Part shown: piece after piece, positions 1 to 8,798 of the stretch
Numbering within the stretch: position 1 is the first letter of the stretch
Layout of the letters: each line of letters begins with the position of its first letter
Assembly: GCA_017856435.1 (NCBI GenBank)
Contig: JAFMFB010000001.1
Location: 62,001-126,000 of the forward strand
Source: Burkholderiaceae bacterium
Lineage (GTDB): Bacteria > Pseudomonadota > Gammaproteobacteria > Burkholderiales > Burkholderiaceae_C
Length of the DNA stretch: 64,000 bases
Reading direction: 5' to 3'
Position numbers and translations under genes: made by a program
The notes under the pieces: model-generated
Database searches by the model: none
The model's input: only the letters and a program-made list of their open reading frames with translations
What the model was told of the DNA's origin: nothing

Positions 1-365
1 GCGGCGCTGGCGATCCTACCCGGGTGACCGCCGGCAACTTTCTTCGCACGGTGCCCATGGCGCTGCTGCTGGCGCTGTTTTTCTTCAAGCCGTCCGCGCT
101 GAATACCCAAGGCATCATCTACGCCATGGCTTCCGGCGCCATCACCTCTGGAATGGGCTACGCCCTCTGGTACGCAGCCTTGCCGCTCTTGCGATCAAGC
201 ACCGCCGCCACCTTGCAGCTGAGCGTTCCGGTGATCACTGCCGCTGGCGGGATGTTGCTGCTGGGAGAGCCGCCCACATGGCGCCTACTGTTGTCTGCCC
301 TCACCATCCTGGGGGGAATCGCGCTGGTCATCCGGCCGGCACACAAACCCCAGGGCGCTCAATAG
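1..365 (+). CDS. EamA-family (DMT) transporter, C-terminal part
   Basis: This is the 3' end of a drug/metabolite transporter of the EamA family, cut by the window edge. The reading frame is open from base 3 (GAGDPTRVTAGNFLR...), so the GTG at 24 is internal and not the real start. Four hydrophobic segments are visible. The stretch with SGAITSGMGYALWYAALPLL and the ending LGEPPTWRLLLSALTILGGI are typical of the second EamA repeat. Such proteins are inner-membrane exporters or importers of small metabolites. The substrate cannot be read from sequence. The gene converges on the flavoprotein gene at 402-1829 and appears to end in a terminator whose 5' arm lies within its last codons. Confidence 0.85.
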   Translation, partial: GAGDPTRVTAGNFLRTVPMALLLALFFFKPSALNTQGIIYAMASGAITSGMGYALWYAALPLLRSSTAATLQLSVPVITAAGGMLLLGEPPTWRLLLSALTILGGIALVIRPAHKPQGAQ

Positions 366-388
366 GGTTTTCAGACGCGCCCTTTTTT
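352..388 (+). terminator. Probable rho-independent terminator of the EamA gene
   Basis: AGGGCGC at 352-358 can pair with GCGCCCT at 377-383, leaving an 18-base loop, and is followed by a run of T to 388. The left arm overlaps the last codons of the EamA gene. The loop is rather large, so this is a moderate call. Confidence 0.45.
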
Positions 389-401
389 GCGGCGGGTTGG
401 T

Positions 402-1829
402 CTATAGCGCGAAGATCTTGCCCGGATTCATGATGTTTTTTGGATCAAGCGCCCGCTTGATGCTGCGCATCATCTCCACCGCGCCCGAGCCGGCCTCGGT
501 AAGCAAGAAGTCCATTTTGTGCAGCCCCACCCCGTGCTCACCGGTACAGGTGCCGCCCATGGTGAGTGCGCGCCCCACCAGGGCGTGATTCAGGCGCTCT
601 GCGGTTTCGTAATCGGTGGGTTGATTGGGATCCACCAGGTAACAAAAGTGGAAATTGCCATCGCCGACGTGGCCAACAATCATGTAGGACAGGCCGCTGT
701 TGTCGGCTTCCGCCACGGAGTCAAGCAGGCAGTCAGCCAGGCGGCTGATCGGCACACAGGTGTCAGTGGACATCGCCCGACAGCCAGGCTTGCTTTGCAG
801 CGCAGCAAAATAGGCGTTGTGGCGAGCCGTCCACAAGCGGGTTCGCTCTTCAGGGGTGCTGGCCCATTCAAAGTCCTGCCCCCCATGTTCATGGGTGATT
901 TCCTGAACTGTCTCGGATTGTTCCTTCACGCTGGCCGGTGAACCATGAAACTCCATCAACAGCATGGGCTCTTCGCGCAAGTTGAGCTTGGCATAAGCGT
1001 TCACCATTCGCACGGCGTTGCTGTCGATGAGCTCGACACGTGCAATCGGTACGCCGAGCTGAATGATTTCGATCGTGCTGCGAACGGCGGCCTCAATGCT
1101 GGGAAATGTACATGTGGCGGCTGAAATTGCCTCGGGCAAAGGATAGAGCTTGAGCGTGATTTCAGTGATCACCCCAAGGGTTCCCTCCGAGCCCACCATC
1201 AGGCGCGTCAGGTCGTAGCCCGCCGAGGACTTCTTGGCCCGGGTACCGGTTCGAATGACTTCCCCACTGGCGGTCACGACCTCCAGGCCCAGAACATTTT
1301 CCCGCATGGTGCCATAGCGCACCGCATTTGTGCCAGAAGCACAGGTGGCCGACATGCCGCCAATCGAAGCATCGGCCCCGGGGTCAATCGGGAAAAACAG
1401 CCCGGTGCTTTTAATCTCTTCATTGAGTTGCTTGCGAGTCACGCCAGCCTGCACGGTAACCGTCAGGTCCTCCGGATTAACCGTCAGCACCTTGTTCATG
1501 CGAGAGACATCAATGCTGATCCCCCCCTGCACGGCCAGCAAATGGCCCTCCAGTGAGGACCCAACCCCAAACGGGATGACCGGCACATTGTGCTCAGCAG
1601 CAAGCCGCACCGCATCGGCCACGTCGGCAGTGTTCTGGGCAAAAACCACCGCTGCAGGGGGTGGGACGGTGCCGTAGGCCGACTCATCACGGCCATGCTG
1701 TTCACGCACCACCAATGCGGTGGAGCAGTGCTGGCCAAAGCGGGCCTTGAGCGCATCAATCAGGCGCGCAGGAACTTCGCGCAGGACAATTTCGGGCAAC
1801 AGGTTGGTGGCAGATACTGGGGCGTTCAT
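402..1829 (-). CDS. FAD-binding oxidase, D-lactate dehydrogenase (cytochrome) type
   Basis: A 475-residue flavoprotein of the GlcD/DLD family, which oxidises D-2-hydroxy acids such as D-lactate or glycolate and passes electrons to the respiratory chain. The PCMH FAD-binding motif PFGVGSSLEG lies near residues 86-95. The C-terminal FAD-oxidase domain carries HVGDGNFH (about residue 385) and GEHGVG (about 430). The overall pattern fits LDHD-type D-lactate dehydrogenase better than GlcD. The start was set at the ATG at 1829 because TGGAGAC sits just upstream. An in-frame ATG eight codons earlier has no ribosome site and overlaps the divergent gene region. It could instead supply the missing GlcD subunit for the glcE-glcF pair at 6.2-8.6 kb; sequence alone does not decide. 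Confidence 0.85.
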   Translation of the reverse strand: MNAPVSATNLLPEIVLREVPARLIDALKARFGQHCSTALVVREQHGRDESAYGTVPPPAAVVFAQNTADVADAVRLAAEHNVPVIPFGVGSSLEGHLLAVQGGISIDVSRMNKVLTVNPEDLTVTVQAGVTRKQLNEEIKSTGLFFPIDPGADASIGGMSATCASGTNAVRYGTMRENVLGLEVVTASGEVIRTGTRAKKSSAGYDLTRLMVGSEGTLGVITEITLKLYPLPEAISAATCTFPSIEAAVRSTIEIIQLGVPIARVELIDSNAVRMVNAYAKLNLREEPMLLMEFHGSPASVKEQSETVQEITHEHGGQDFEWASTPEERTRLWTARHNAYFAALQSKPGCRAMSTDTCVPISRLADCLLDSVAEADNSGLSYMIVGHVGDGNFHFCYLVDPNQPTDYETAERLNHALVGRALTMGGTCTGEHGVGLHKMDFLLTEAGSGAVEMMRSIKRALDPKNIMNPGKIFAL

Positions 1830-1891
1830 AAAGTCTCCACAAGACAGGCACAATGGCTGAATTACCCCTATTTTCCACCAAGGATCGACCG

Positions 1892-2458
1892 ATGGGAAAT
1901 CGACTGACTCAGATTGCCACCCGCACCGGTGATGATGGCACCACCAGCTTGGGCGACAACCAGCGCGTGGCCAAGGACAGCCTGCGGATTGTCGCCCTGG
2001 GCGATGTGGACGAACTCAATTGCCACATTGGCCTGTTGTTGTGTGAAGAGTTGCCAGACGCGGTGCGCCATCTTCTGATGGAAATTCAGCATCAGCTCTT
2101 CAATCTGGGCGGGGAGTTGTCTATTCCCGGCTTTGAGCTGCTCAAGGGGGAGGCGGTACTGGCACTTGACCAGGCGCTTGAAGCGCACAATGCCACGCTG
2201 CCAAGGCTCAAGGAGTTCATCCTGCCGGCGGGCAGCCGTGCGGCTGCCCAAGCTCATGTGTGTCGAACCGTGGCGCGCCGGGCAGAGCGCTCCGTGGTAG
2301 CCTTAGGCAAGGGTGAAACGTTGCGCGAGGCGCCACGCCAGTACCTGAATCGGCTCAGCGACCTGATGTTTGTGCTGGCCCGGGTGCTCAACCGCATGCA
2401 CGGTGGCGACGATGTGTACTGGAAAAGCGAGCGTATGCAGCGCGAGGAAAACCGCTGA
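1892..2458 (+). CDS. Cob(I)alamin adenosyltransferase, PduO type
   Basis: A 188-residue PduO-type ATP:corrinoid adenosyltransferase, transferring the adenosyl group of ATP to cob(I)alamin in B12 salvage. The ATP-binding N-terminus TRTGDDGTTSLGDN (residues about 8-21) and the later motif CRTVARRAERS are diagnostic. The length matches the family. The start was placed at the ATG at 1892, with AAGGA at 1880-1884 seven bases ahead. An upstream in-frame ATG at 1853 adds 13 residues that do not look like the family. It is divergent from the flavoprotein gene and converges on alr. B12 use in this window is confirmed by the two metH genes. Confidence 0.92.
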   Translation: MGNRLTQIATRTGDDGTTSLGDNQRVAKDSLRIVALGDVDELNCHIGLLLCEELPDAVRHLLMEIQHQLFNLGGELSIPGFELLKGEAVLALDQALEAHNATLPRLKEFILPAGSRAAAQAHVCRTVARRAERSVVALGKGETLREAPRQYLNRLSDLMFVLARVLNRMHGGDDVYWKSERMQREENR

Positions 2459-2473
2459 GACCATTGGGCGCCT

Positions 2474-3586
2474 TCAGTCCACCCGAACCGGCACCCGGGC
2501 CGCCAGCCCGCACATCAGCTCATAGGAAATGCTGTTGCCCGCCTGCGCCACTTCATCGATGGGTAGGCAGTCGCCCCGGGATGAGCGACCCCACAGGGTG
2601 ACCTCACTGCCAACCCCGGCGTTAGGCAGGTCGCTGAGATCAAGGGCCAGCAGGTCCATGCTGATCCTGCCCACAGTATGCGTGCGCACCCCGTCCACCA
2701 GGACCGGCGCGGCATTGCTGGCGCGCAGGTACCCATCAGCGTAGCCGCAGGCGGCAATGCCGATACGCATGGGCTTATGGGCAGTAAAACTTGAGCCGTA
2801 GCCCACGGTGTCCCCTGGGAGCAGACTCTGCGTGCCAATCAGCCGGGTGGACAGGCTCAGGGTGGGCAGTAGCCCCCAGTCGCTGGGGCTGTGTTCAGGA
2901 AAGTCGGGCGAAGATCCGTACATCATGATGCCGGCCCGTACCCAGTCCGATGGCAGGGGCAGGCTTGTCAAAGCTTCGGGACGGGGGGAAGTGTGTCGCA
3001 ATATCGCAGCGCTGTTGCTCAGCGAGCGCTCACCTGGCAAGTCCTGGGTTGCGCTGATGAATGCTTTGACCTGATGCTCAATGCTACGCGTTGAGTCAGC
3101 ATCACTGAAGTGTGTCATTAGAGAAATTTCCTCTACCTGGGGCAAGGCATTGAGGCGCATCCAAGCGGTGCGATATTGCTCGGGACGAAAGCCGAGCCGG
3201 TTCATGCCGCTGTTCATCTTGAGGAAAACTCGTTGCGGCACATGTGTTTTATGCGCGGCCAGCATATCGATTTGCTCGGAACAGTGCACCACATGCCACA
3301 GGTCCAGGCGCGAGCACAGCTCCAGTTCGCGTTGTTCAAACACCCCTTCCAGCAACAGGATGGGCCCGCGCCAGCCCAGATTGCGCACCCGCTGGGCTTC
3401 CTCAAGGTCGAGCAACGCCAAGCCATCGGCCCCACGCAAGGCCTCAAAAACCCGCTCGATGCCGTGGCCGTAGGCGTTGGCCTTGATGACCGCCCATACC
3501 TTGGCATCTGGGGCGAACTGACGCGCGCGCAGCAGGTTGCTGCGAATGGCATCAAGATGAATCGTGGCCTGGATGGGGCGCGTCAT
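2474..3586 (-). CDS. alr: Alanine racemase
   Basis: A 370-residue PLP enzyme that interconverts L- and D-alanine and supplies D-alanine for peptidoglycan. The PLP lysine is Lys35 in WAVIKANAYGHG, and the catalytic tyrosine is Tyr263 in VGYGSSF, followed by the conserved GYADGY. The N-terminal TIM barrel and C-terminal beta domain are both present at normal length. The gene is divergent from lplT (about 125 bases apart), which also serves the cell envelope. Whether this is the biosynthetic (Alr) or catabolic (DadX) isozyme cannot be told, but no dad operon genes are nearby. Confidence 0.95.
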   Translation of the reverse strand: MTRPIQATIHLDAIRSNLLRARQFAPDAKVWAVIKANAYGHGIERVFEALRGADGLALLDLEEAQRVRNLGWRGPILLLEGVFEQRELELCSRLDLWHVVHCSEQIDMLAAHKTHVPQRVFLKMNSGMNRLGFRPEQYRTAWMRLNALPQVEEISLMTHFSDADSTRSIEHQVKAFISATQDLPGERSLSNSAAILRHTSPRPEALTSLPLPSDWVRAGIMMYGSSPDFPEHSPSDWGLLPTLSLSTRLIGTQSLLPGDTVGYGSSFTAHKPMRIGIAACGYADGYLRASNAAPVLVDGVRTHTVGRISMDLLALDLSDLPNAGVGSEVTLWGRSSRGDCLPIDEVAQAGNSISYELMCGLAARVPVRVD

Positions 3587-3710
3587 GCTTACTGTCGGGT
3601 CCGGACTGGGACTTAGATTTTGTCATGGTCTGGCATGCTATAAACCTGCAATCGCATGGGGAGACATTTAATTAACACCGGCGCATCATCGACCGGTGCG
3701 CCTTCATGAC

Positions 3711-4994
3711 ATGAAACGCGGCTTTTATACGATCATGTCGGCGCAGTTTTTCAGCTCGCTGGCAGACAACGCGCTGTTTGTAGGCGCAGTCCAGCTATTG
3801 CGTAGCTCGGCCGCTCCCGAGTGGCAGCAGGCAGCCCTGGTGCCAATGTTTGCGCTTTTCTATGTGGTGCTAGCCCCCTTTGTAGGAGCCTTTGCGGATT
3901 CACTGCCCAAAGGCAAGGTGATGCTGATCAGCAATGCCATCAAGGTGGTCGGCTGTTTGTTGATGCTGTTTGGAGTGCACCCCTTGATGGCGTATGCTGT
4001 GGTTGGCCTGGGCGCGGCGGCCTATTCGCCCGCCAAGTACGGGATTCTCACCGAGTTGCTGCCGGCTTCACAGCTGGTCAAAGCCAATGGCTGGATTGAG
4101 GGTCTGACCATCGCATCCATCATTCTGGGGGTTCTTCTTGGGGGGCAGCTGGTTGGCCCGGCTGTGGCCAAGGAGTTGCTTTCCTTAGATTTTCCATTCA
4201 TTGATACCGGCATCGACACTCCCCCCGAGGCCGCGATTTTTTGCCTGGTGTTTGTTTACATGTTGGCCGCCTGGTTCAATACACGCATTCCGCAAACGGG
4301 TGTGGAGATGCGCCCGATGCCAGTGAATCCTCTGTCCTTGTTGCCGGATTTTTGGCGTTGCAATAACCGTCTGTGGCGTGATCGCCTGGGCCAGATCTCG
4401 CTTGCTACCACCACCCTGTTCTGGGGGGTAAGCGGCAACCTTCGCTATATTGTGTTGGCCTGGGCGGCTGCGGCGCTGGGCTACAGCGTGACTCAGGCCT
4501 CGTCCTTGGTCGGGGTGGTGGCCATCGGTACGGCGGTTGGGGCGGTGGTGGCTTCCCTGCGCATGCGGCTGGAACACGCCACCAGTGTCATGCCCCTGGG
4601 CATTGCGATGGGCTTGTTGGTCATCCTGCTGAACTTTATCGACAACGTCTGGTTGGCTGCCCCCTTTTTGGTGCTGCTTGGTGGTCTGGGCGGTTTTCTG
4701 GTCGTACCCATGAACGCCCTGCTACAGCACCGCGGGCACAACCTGATGGGCGCCGGCCGCTCGATTGCAGTGCAGAACTTCAACGAACAGGCCTGTATCC
4801 TGGGCTTGGGCGGGCTGTACAGTCTTTCCACCGGCATGGGCCTGTCGGCCTTTGGCGCCATCGCCGGTTTTGGTCTGATCGTGGCAGGATTCATGTGGCT
4901 GATCAAACGCTGGCATGAACGCAATTGCCGCGATTACCCACATGAGGTGGAACACCTGCTGGATATCGCTCGAAACGATCAACAGCACGGGTGA
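3711..4994 (+). CDS. lplT: Lysophospholipid transporter LplT
   Basis: A 427-residue MFS protein that flips lysophospholipids across the inner membrane for re-acylation. The N-terminus MKRGFYTIMSAQFFSSLADN matches LplT closely and fixes the start at the ATG at 3711 rather than the GTG at 3696. Further matches are GAFADSLPKGKVM, the AAYSPAKYGILTELLPASQLVKANGWIEG region, and about 12 membrane segments. In enterobacteria lplT is joined to aas. Here no acyltransferase gene is adjacent, so its partner must be elsewhere. The downstream neighbour is convergent. Confidence 0.93.
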   Translation: MKRGFYTIMSAQFFSSLADNALFVGAVQLLRSSAAPEWQQAALVPMFALFYVVLAPFVGAFADSLPKGKVMLISNAIKVVGCLLMLFGVHPLMAYAVVGLGAAAYSPAKYGILTELLPASQLVKANGWIEGLTIASIILGVLLGGQLVGPAVAKELLSLDFPFIDTGIDTPPEAAIFCLVFVYMLAAWFNTRIPQTGVEMRPMPVNPLSLLPDFWRCNNRLWRDRLGQISLATTTLFWGVSGNLRYIVLAWAAAALGYSVTQASSLVGVVAIGTAVGAVVASLRMRLEHATSVMPLGIAMGLLVILLNFIDNVWLAAPFLVLLGGLGGFLVVPMNALLQHRGHNLMGAGRSIAVQNFNEQACILGLGGLYSLSTGMGLSAFGAIAGFGLIVAGFMWLIKRWHERNCRDYPHEVEHLLDIARNDQQHG

Positions 4995-5084
4995 GCGCCA
5001 AGTTTGTAGAAAGACAAGGCCTCCTCAATCAAACTTAGCGCCCAGACCGAGAGGGCGTCAAAAAAGCAAGCCCTCAAACAATCC

Positions 5085-6155
5085 TTAGCGGTTCAGGCGC
5101 GAAGCAGACGCAAGCTCAACAGCAAGTTCCTGCTTCCACCATTTGGCCTGCGCTGTCGTGCCGTGACCTGCTGTCAAAGGGCTGGCTGGAATCAACAACA
5201 TTCGGGCGTTGGGAATGCGTGCAAGCTCTCGCTCCATCACCCCAAGCTCTGGTGGGTTGCGCTCATCATCCGCCGAGTTGATCGCCAGCACTCGTGCCCG
5301 GATGTTTCCCAGGTCTTTGGATGGGTCGTAATCAGCCGAAGACTCCCACTGATAAAGGTGATCGTTGGCGTCGCCGTTAAATGGCCCGGTAAGACGCTTT
5401 TTGAGCAAGGCATCGGCCTGCTCGCGGGTCGGTGCGGCTTTGTAAAGCGCCTGATTGCCTCCATTGGTTGCGATAGCGTAATAAATACTGGCAAATTGCC
5501 AGCTGCGCGGTTGTTGGGTGTAGTTGCCACCCATCCACTCCGGGTCGTTGCGAATCGAATCAGAGATGAAGCGGCGCATCATCCAGTTGCGCCCGGACAT
5601 CGCCACAGGCAATGAGGCCATGGGTACGGCAATGTCAATCATCCCGGGCCAACGCTGGGCCCACATCCATGTTTGCATGCCGCCCATTGAGTTACCGATG
5701 ACGACCCGCAGGTGCTTGACGCCCAGGTGCTCGGTGAGGAGGCGGTGTTGACCATTGACCATGTCGTCATAGTTGTAACGGGGAAATTTTGCACGCAGGC
5801 CATCGGACGGCTTGCTCGACTTGCCTGTGCCTATGGCATCAGGCAGGATGATGTAAAACTTCTGGGCATCAAGCGGCTGGCCAGGGCCAAACAGCTGACC
5901 CCCGAAATTCGGGTTCAGCATGCCAGCACCGCTGCCTGTGGTGCCATGCAAGATCAGGACGGCGTCGTTTTTCGGATCGCCCAGAGTTGTGTAGTGCAGG
6001 CGCACATCCATCACTTCCCCGGTGCTGAACTTGAAGTTCTTGGCGAGGTAGCTACCTTCCTTGCGCATGGTGTCCTGGGCCAAGGCGGCTTGAAGCCCAA
6101 GCCAGGCGCAAGCAAAGAGAATAATGAGTCGATTAATGGGTAATAGCCATTTCAT
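5085..6155 (-). CDS. Exported alpha/beta hydrolase, homoserine acetyltransferase-like fold
   Basis: A 356-residue alpha/beta hydrolase of the MetX/homoserine O-acetyltransferase-like group. It has a signal peptide of about 27 residues (MKWLLPINRLIILFACAWLG...ALAQ), which cytosolic MetX lacks, so it is probably a periplasmic esterase or hydrolase. The oxyanion motif LILHGTTGSG is followed by the nucleophile elbow GNSMGG with Ser156. A late His in AGHGTT can complete the triad. The start at 6155 is supported by AAGGAG seven bases upstream. It lies 63 bases after glcF on the same strand and may be read with it. The substrate is unknown. Confidence 0.82.
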   Translation of the reverse strand: MKWLLPINRLIILFACAWLGLQAALAQDTMRKEGSYLAKNFKFSTGEVMDVRLHYTTLGDPKNDAVLILHGTTGSGAGMLNPNFGGQLFGPGQPLDAQKFYIILPDAIGTGKSSKPSDGLRAKFPRYNYDDMVNGQHRLLTEHLGVKHLRVVIGNSMGGMQTWMWAQRWPGMIDIAVPMASLPVAMSGRNWMMRRFISDSIRNDPEWMGGNYTQQPRSWQFASIYYAIATNGGNQALYKAAPTREQADALLKKRLTGPFNGDANDHLYQWESSADYDPSKDLGNIRARVLAINSADDERNPPELGVMERELARIPNARMLLIPASPLTAGHGTTAQAKWWKQELAVELASASRLNR

Positions 6156-6218
6156 GAAGTCGCTCCTTGGGTTATGGCGCCTAAAGTTGAGAGGGGGATT
6201 AAGAGGTAACAAAATAAT

Positions 6219-7448
6219 TCAGGTGACCGGTTGCAGCGCCTCATCCAGCAACTCGACCCAATGCCTTACAGACAGGGAGGTGCCGCTTTGCAAGTGGGTG
6301 ATGCACCCGATATTGGCCGAGACAATTTGCGCGGGGGCCATCTCCTGCAAATGGGTTAGTTTGCGGTCACGCAATTGGGTTGACAGGCTTGGGTTGAGCA
6401 CCGAGTAGGTGCCGGCCGAGCCACAACAGAGGTGCGGCTCGACGCGGCAGGTCTTGATCTCAAAGCCGAGTTCGCCCATGTACATTTCCACACCGCCACG
6501 CAGCTGCTGGCCATGTTGCAGCGTGCACGGCGGGTGGTACGCGATCTGGCCGGCCCGCGCGACCACCTTGTTGCGCAGTTTGTCGGCAATTTCGGGCATG
6601 AGCTCACTCAGGTCCCTGGTCAGCTCGCTGATACGCTTGGCCTTGGCGGCATAGGCTGGATCGTCGCCCAGTGCATGGCTGTATTCCTTGACCATGACAC
6701 CACAGCCGGAGGCATTCATCACAATCGCCTCCGCCCCGGCTTGGACATGTGGCCACCAGGCATCGATATTGGCGCGCATCTGGGCCTTGCCGCCATCCTG
6801 ATCATTCAGATGAAACTTCACCGCACCACAGCAGCCTGCCGCTGGGGCGATCACGGTCTGGATGCCGCAGGCGTCCAGCACCCGGGCCGTAGCGTGGTTG
6901 ATGTTGGGGGCCATGGCGGGTTGCACACAGCCGGCCAGAAGCAGCATCTTGCGCGGGTGGGTGCGCGTGGGCCAGGCACCAGATTTTTGCGCCGCTGGCA
7001 CTTTGTTGCGAAGGGCCTCGGGCAGCAAGCCTCGCACGGTCTGGCCCATTTTCATGGCGGGAGAAAACAGAGGCGATGGCAGCCCCTCCTTGAGCAGCCA
7101 GCGAACAACACGCTCACTGGTCGGCCGCTCCACTTTGGCCTCGACCAATTTGCGCCCGATATCGACCAGATGGCCGTATTGCACGCCACTGGGGCAGGTG
7201 CTCTCGCAGTTGCGGCAGGTGAGACAACGATCCAGGTGCAGTTGCGTCTTGCGGGTGGGGGTTTCGCCTTCCAGTACCCGCTTGATCAGGTAGATCCGTC
7301 CGCGTGGGCCGTCGAGCTCATCACCCAGCAGCTGATAGGTTGGGCAGGTGGCGGTACAAAAACCGCAATGGACGCACTTGCGCAAAATGGCCTCGGCCGC
7401 GCGTCCGTCGGCTGTGCCAAGGTATTCAGGGGCAAGTTGGGTCTGCAT
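6219..7448 (-). CDS. glcF: Glycolate oxidase iron-sulfur subunit GlcF
   Basis: A 409-residue subunit of membrane-associated glycolate oxidase, which converts glycolate to glyoxylate. Two ferredoxin-type 4Fe-4S motifs are visible: Cys25, 28, 31, 35 and Cys75, 78, 81, 85. Two CCG-type cysteine-rich domains follow (AAGCCGAVKFH and HLCCGSAGTYS), as in all GlcF proteins. The gene follows glcE by nine bases, so the two are an operon. GlcF carries electrons from the flavin subunits to quinone. The usual glcD gene is not next to them. Confidence 0.95.
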   Translation of the reverse strand: MQTQLAPEYLGTADGRAAEAILRKCVHCGFCTATCPTYQLLGDELDGPRGRIYLIKRVLEGETPTRKTQLHLDRCLTCRNCESTCPSGVQYGHLVDIGRKLVEAKVERPTSERVVRWLLKEGLPSPLFSPAMKMGQTVRGLLPEALRNKVPAAQKSGAWPTRTHPRKMLLLAGCVQPAMAPNINHATARVLDACGIQTVIAPAAGCCGAVKFHLNDQDGGKAQMRANIDAWWPHVQAGAEAIVMNASGCGVMVKEYSHALGDDPAYAAKAKRISELTRDLSELMPEIADKLRNKVVARAGQIAYHPPCTLQHGQQLRGGVEMYMGELGFEIKTCRVEPHLCCGSAGTYSVLNPSLSTQLRDRKLTHLQEMAPAQIVSANIGCITHLQSGTSLSVRHWVELLDEALQPVT

Positions 7449-7457
7449 GATCGATTC

Positions 7458-8609
7458 TTAAATGCCCAGACGTCCTGTAGCAAAAACGCCGTAGGGATCG
7501 AATTGTTTTTGCAACTCCCGCTGGATTCGAAGCTGCACCGTGTCCAGGGCAGTTGCCACGCCGACCCGCTTGTCAGATCCTGGCGACTGCTGGCTGGCGC
7601 GAAACAGGGTGGCATGACCGCCCACGCGTTGTGTGGTCTCACGCAGCTGGGTGGCGGCGTTGGCAGGCGCCCAGAGCCAGCGTTGGGCACCCTGCCACTC
7701 GATGTATTGCGCGAAGGGCAGGGCCAGCGCGGGCGTGGTTTGTGGCACCGACAGGCGCCACAGACACAGGTCGCCGCCGGGAGGGGTGAAAAATGGCAGG
7801 GTTTGCTCGCGGCTGGCCAACCAGTCTGGCCCAGCGGCGGTATTGTCCAGCTGCGTGACTTGTGCGCCCAGGGCTTGAGCATCAGCACGCAGACGGGGAA
7901 TGGCGGCGTCCACCGCCGCCACCGCGCCCCGCAAGCGCACGAACAGGCAGTCCTGCGCCGGCTGGGTGGACGGATCGTGCAGCCAGGCGCTCGCATTCAG
8001 GGGCAAAGGTTGTCCACCCCAGCGGTGCAACAGGTCGAGTGCGCTTTGCTGGTCAATTTCCGTGCACTGCAGGGTGGCTTCAGCGAGAGGCTTGGGCAGC
8101 ACCTTGAGTGACACTTCGGTAATCACGCCCAGCGTGCCCCAGCTGCCAGCCAGTAGGCGAGAGACGTCGTAGCCAGCCACATTTTTCATGACCTGTCCAC
8201 CAAAACGCAACAGCTCAGCTCGCCCGTTGAGCAGCTCCGCGCCCAGCACATAGTCGCGCAGGGCCCCGGCGCTGGCTCGCGCCGGCCCGTTCAGCCCGGC
8301 GGCTACCATGCCACCTAGCGTGGCAGAGGCCCCCTGGGCTGCGAAATGAGGTGGTTCGAATGGAAGATACTGGCCCTTTTCGGCCAAAGCGGTCTCCAGC
8401 TCCGCCAGTGGGGTGCCAGCACGTGCAGTAATTACCAGCTCGCTGGGCTCATAACTGATGATGCCGGCCAGTTCGCGCGTATCCAGCTCAGTGCCCTTGA
8501 GAGGTGCGCCATAAAAGTCTTTGCTGCCACCACCGCGAATGCGCAACAAGGTGTGTTGGCGGGATGCTGCGCGCACGCGCTCAACGATCGAATCGAGGGC
8601 TGAATCCAT
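7458..8609 (-). CDS. glcE: Glycolate oxidase FAD-binding subunit GlcE
   Basis: A 383-residue FAD-binding subunit of glycolate oxidase. The PCMH-type FAD domain shows IRGGGSKDF near the N-terminus, LGGMVAAGLNGPARASAG and GAELLNGRAELLRFGGQVMKN..., with the conserved NVAGYDVSRLLAGSWGTLGV stretch. It is somewhat longer than the E. coli protein (350 residues). In most genomes glcD precedes glcE. Here the next gene upstream is amtB, with its own terminator, so the operon starts at glcE with about 80 bases of leader. Confidence 0.93.
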   Translation of the reverse strand: MDSALDSIVERVRAASRQHTLLRIRGGGSKDFYGAPLKGTELDTRELAGIISYEPSELVITARAGTPLAELETALAEKGQYLPFEPPHFAAQGASATLGGMVAAGLNGPARASAGALRDYVLGAELLNGRAELLRFGGQVMKNVAGYDVSRLLAGSWGTLGVITEVSLKVLPKPLAEATLQCTEIDQQSALDLLHRWGGQPLPLNASAWLHDPSTQPAQDCLFVRLRGAVAAVDAAIPRLRADAQALGAQVTQLDNTAAGPDWLASREQTLPFFTPPGGDLCLWRLSVPQTTPALALPFAQYIEWQGAQRWLWAPANAATQLRETTQRVGGHATLFRASQQSPGSDKRVGVATALDTVQLRIQRELQKQFDPYGVFATGRLGI

Positions 8610-8674
8610 GGCTGTGTATGGTAACGGTAACCATGACGGGATTAAGCAAGCGTTCGTGGCGGTGACAACCTAAT

Positions 8675-8698
8675 GGCAATAAAAAAGGCAATAAAAAA
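8675..8698. repeat. Perfect 12-base tandem duplication
   Basis: GGCAATAAAAAA is present twice in direct succession (8675-8686 and 8687-8698). The second copy supplies the T-run of the amtB terminator as read on the minus strand. Confidence 0.9.
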
Positions 8699-8723
8699 CC
8701 CGCCCAACATGAGTTGGCGCGGG
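8693..8723 (-). terminator. Rho-independent terminator after amtB
   Basis: Read on the minus strand, CCCGCGCCAAC-TCAT-GTTGGGCGGG forms a nearly perfect GC-rich hairpin followed by TTTTTT (8698-8693). It lies about 75 bases after the amtB stop codon and closes the porin-glnK-amtB operon. Confidence 0.88.
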
Positions 8724-8798
8724 CCAAGGATGAAATAAGGAGCAGTTTGCTTTGGTTGCGCGGTCAGTGCGCAGTGTCACTGGCCGCGCACCAAGGCT

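Noticed and set aside
1830-1891. Cobalamin riboswitch in front of the adenosyltransferase gene
   Set aside because: Only about 60 bases separate the divergent genes, too short for a B12 riboswitch, and no B12-box was seen.
6432-8111. A 559-residue open frame on the plus strand
   Set aside because: It lies antisense to glcF and glcE, has the low-complexity His/Gly/Gln composition of shadow frames, and no family features.
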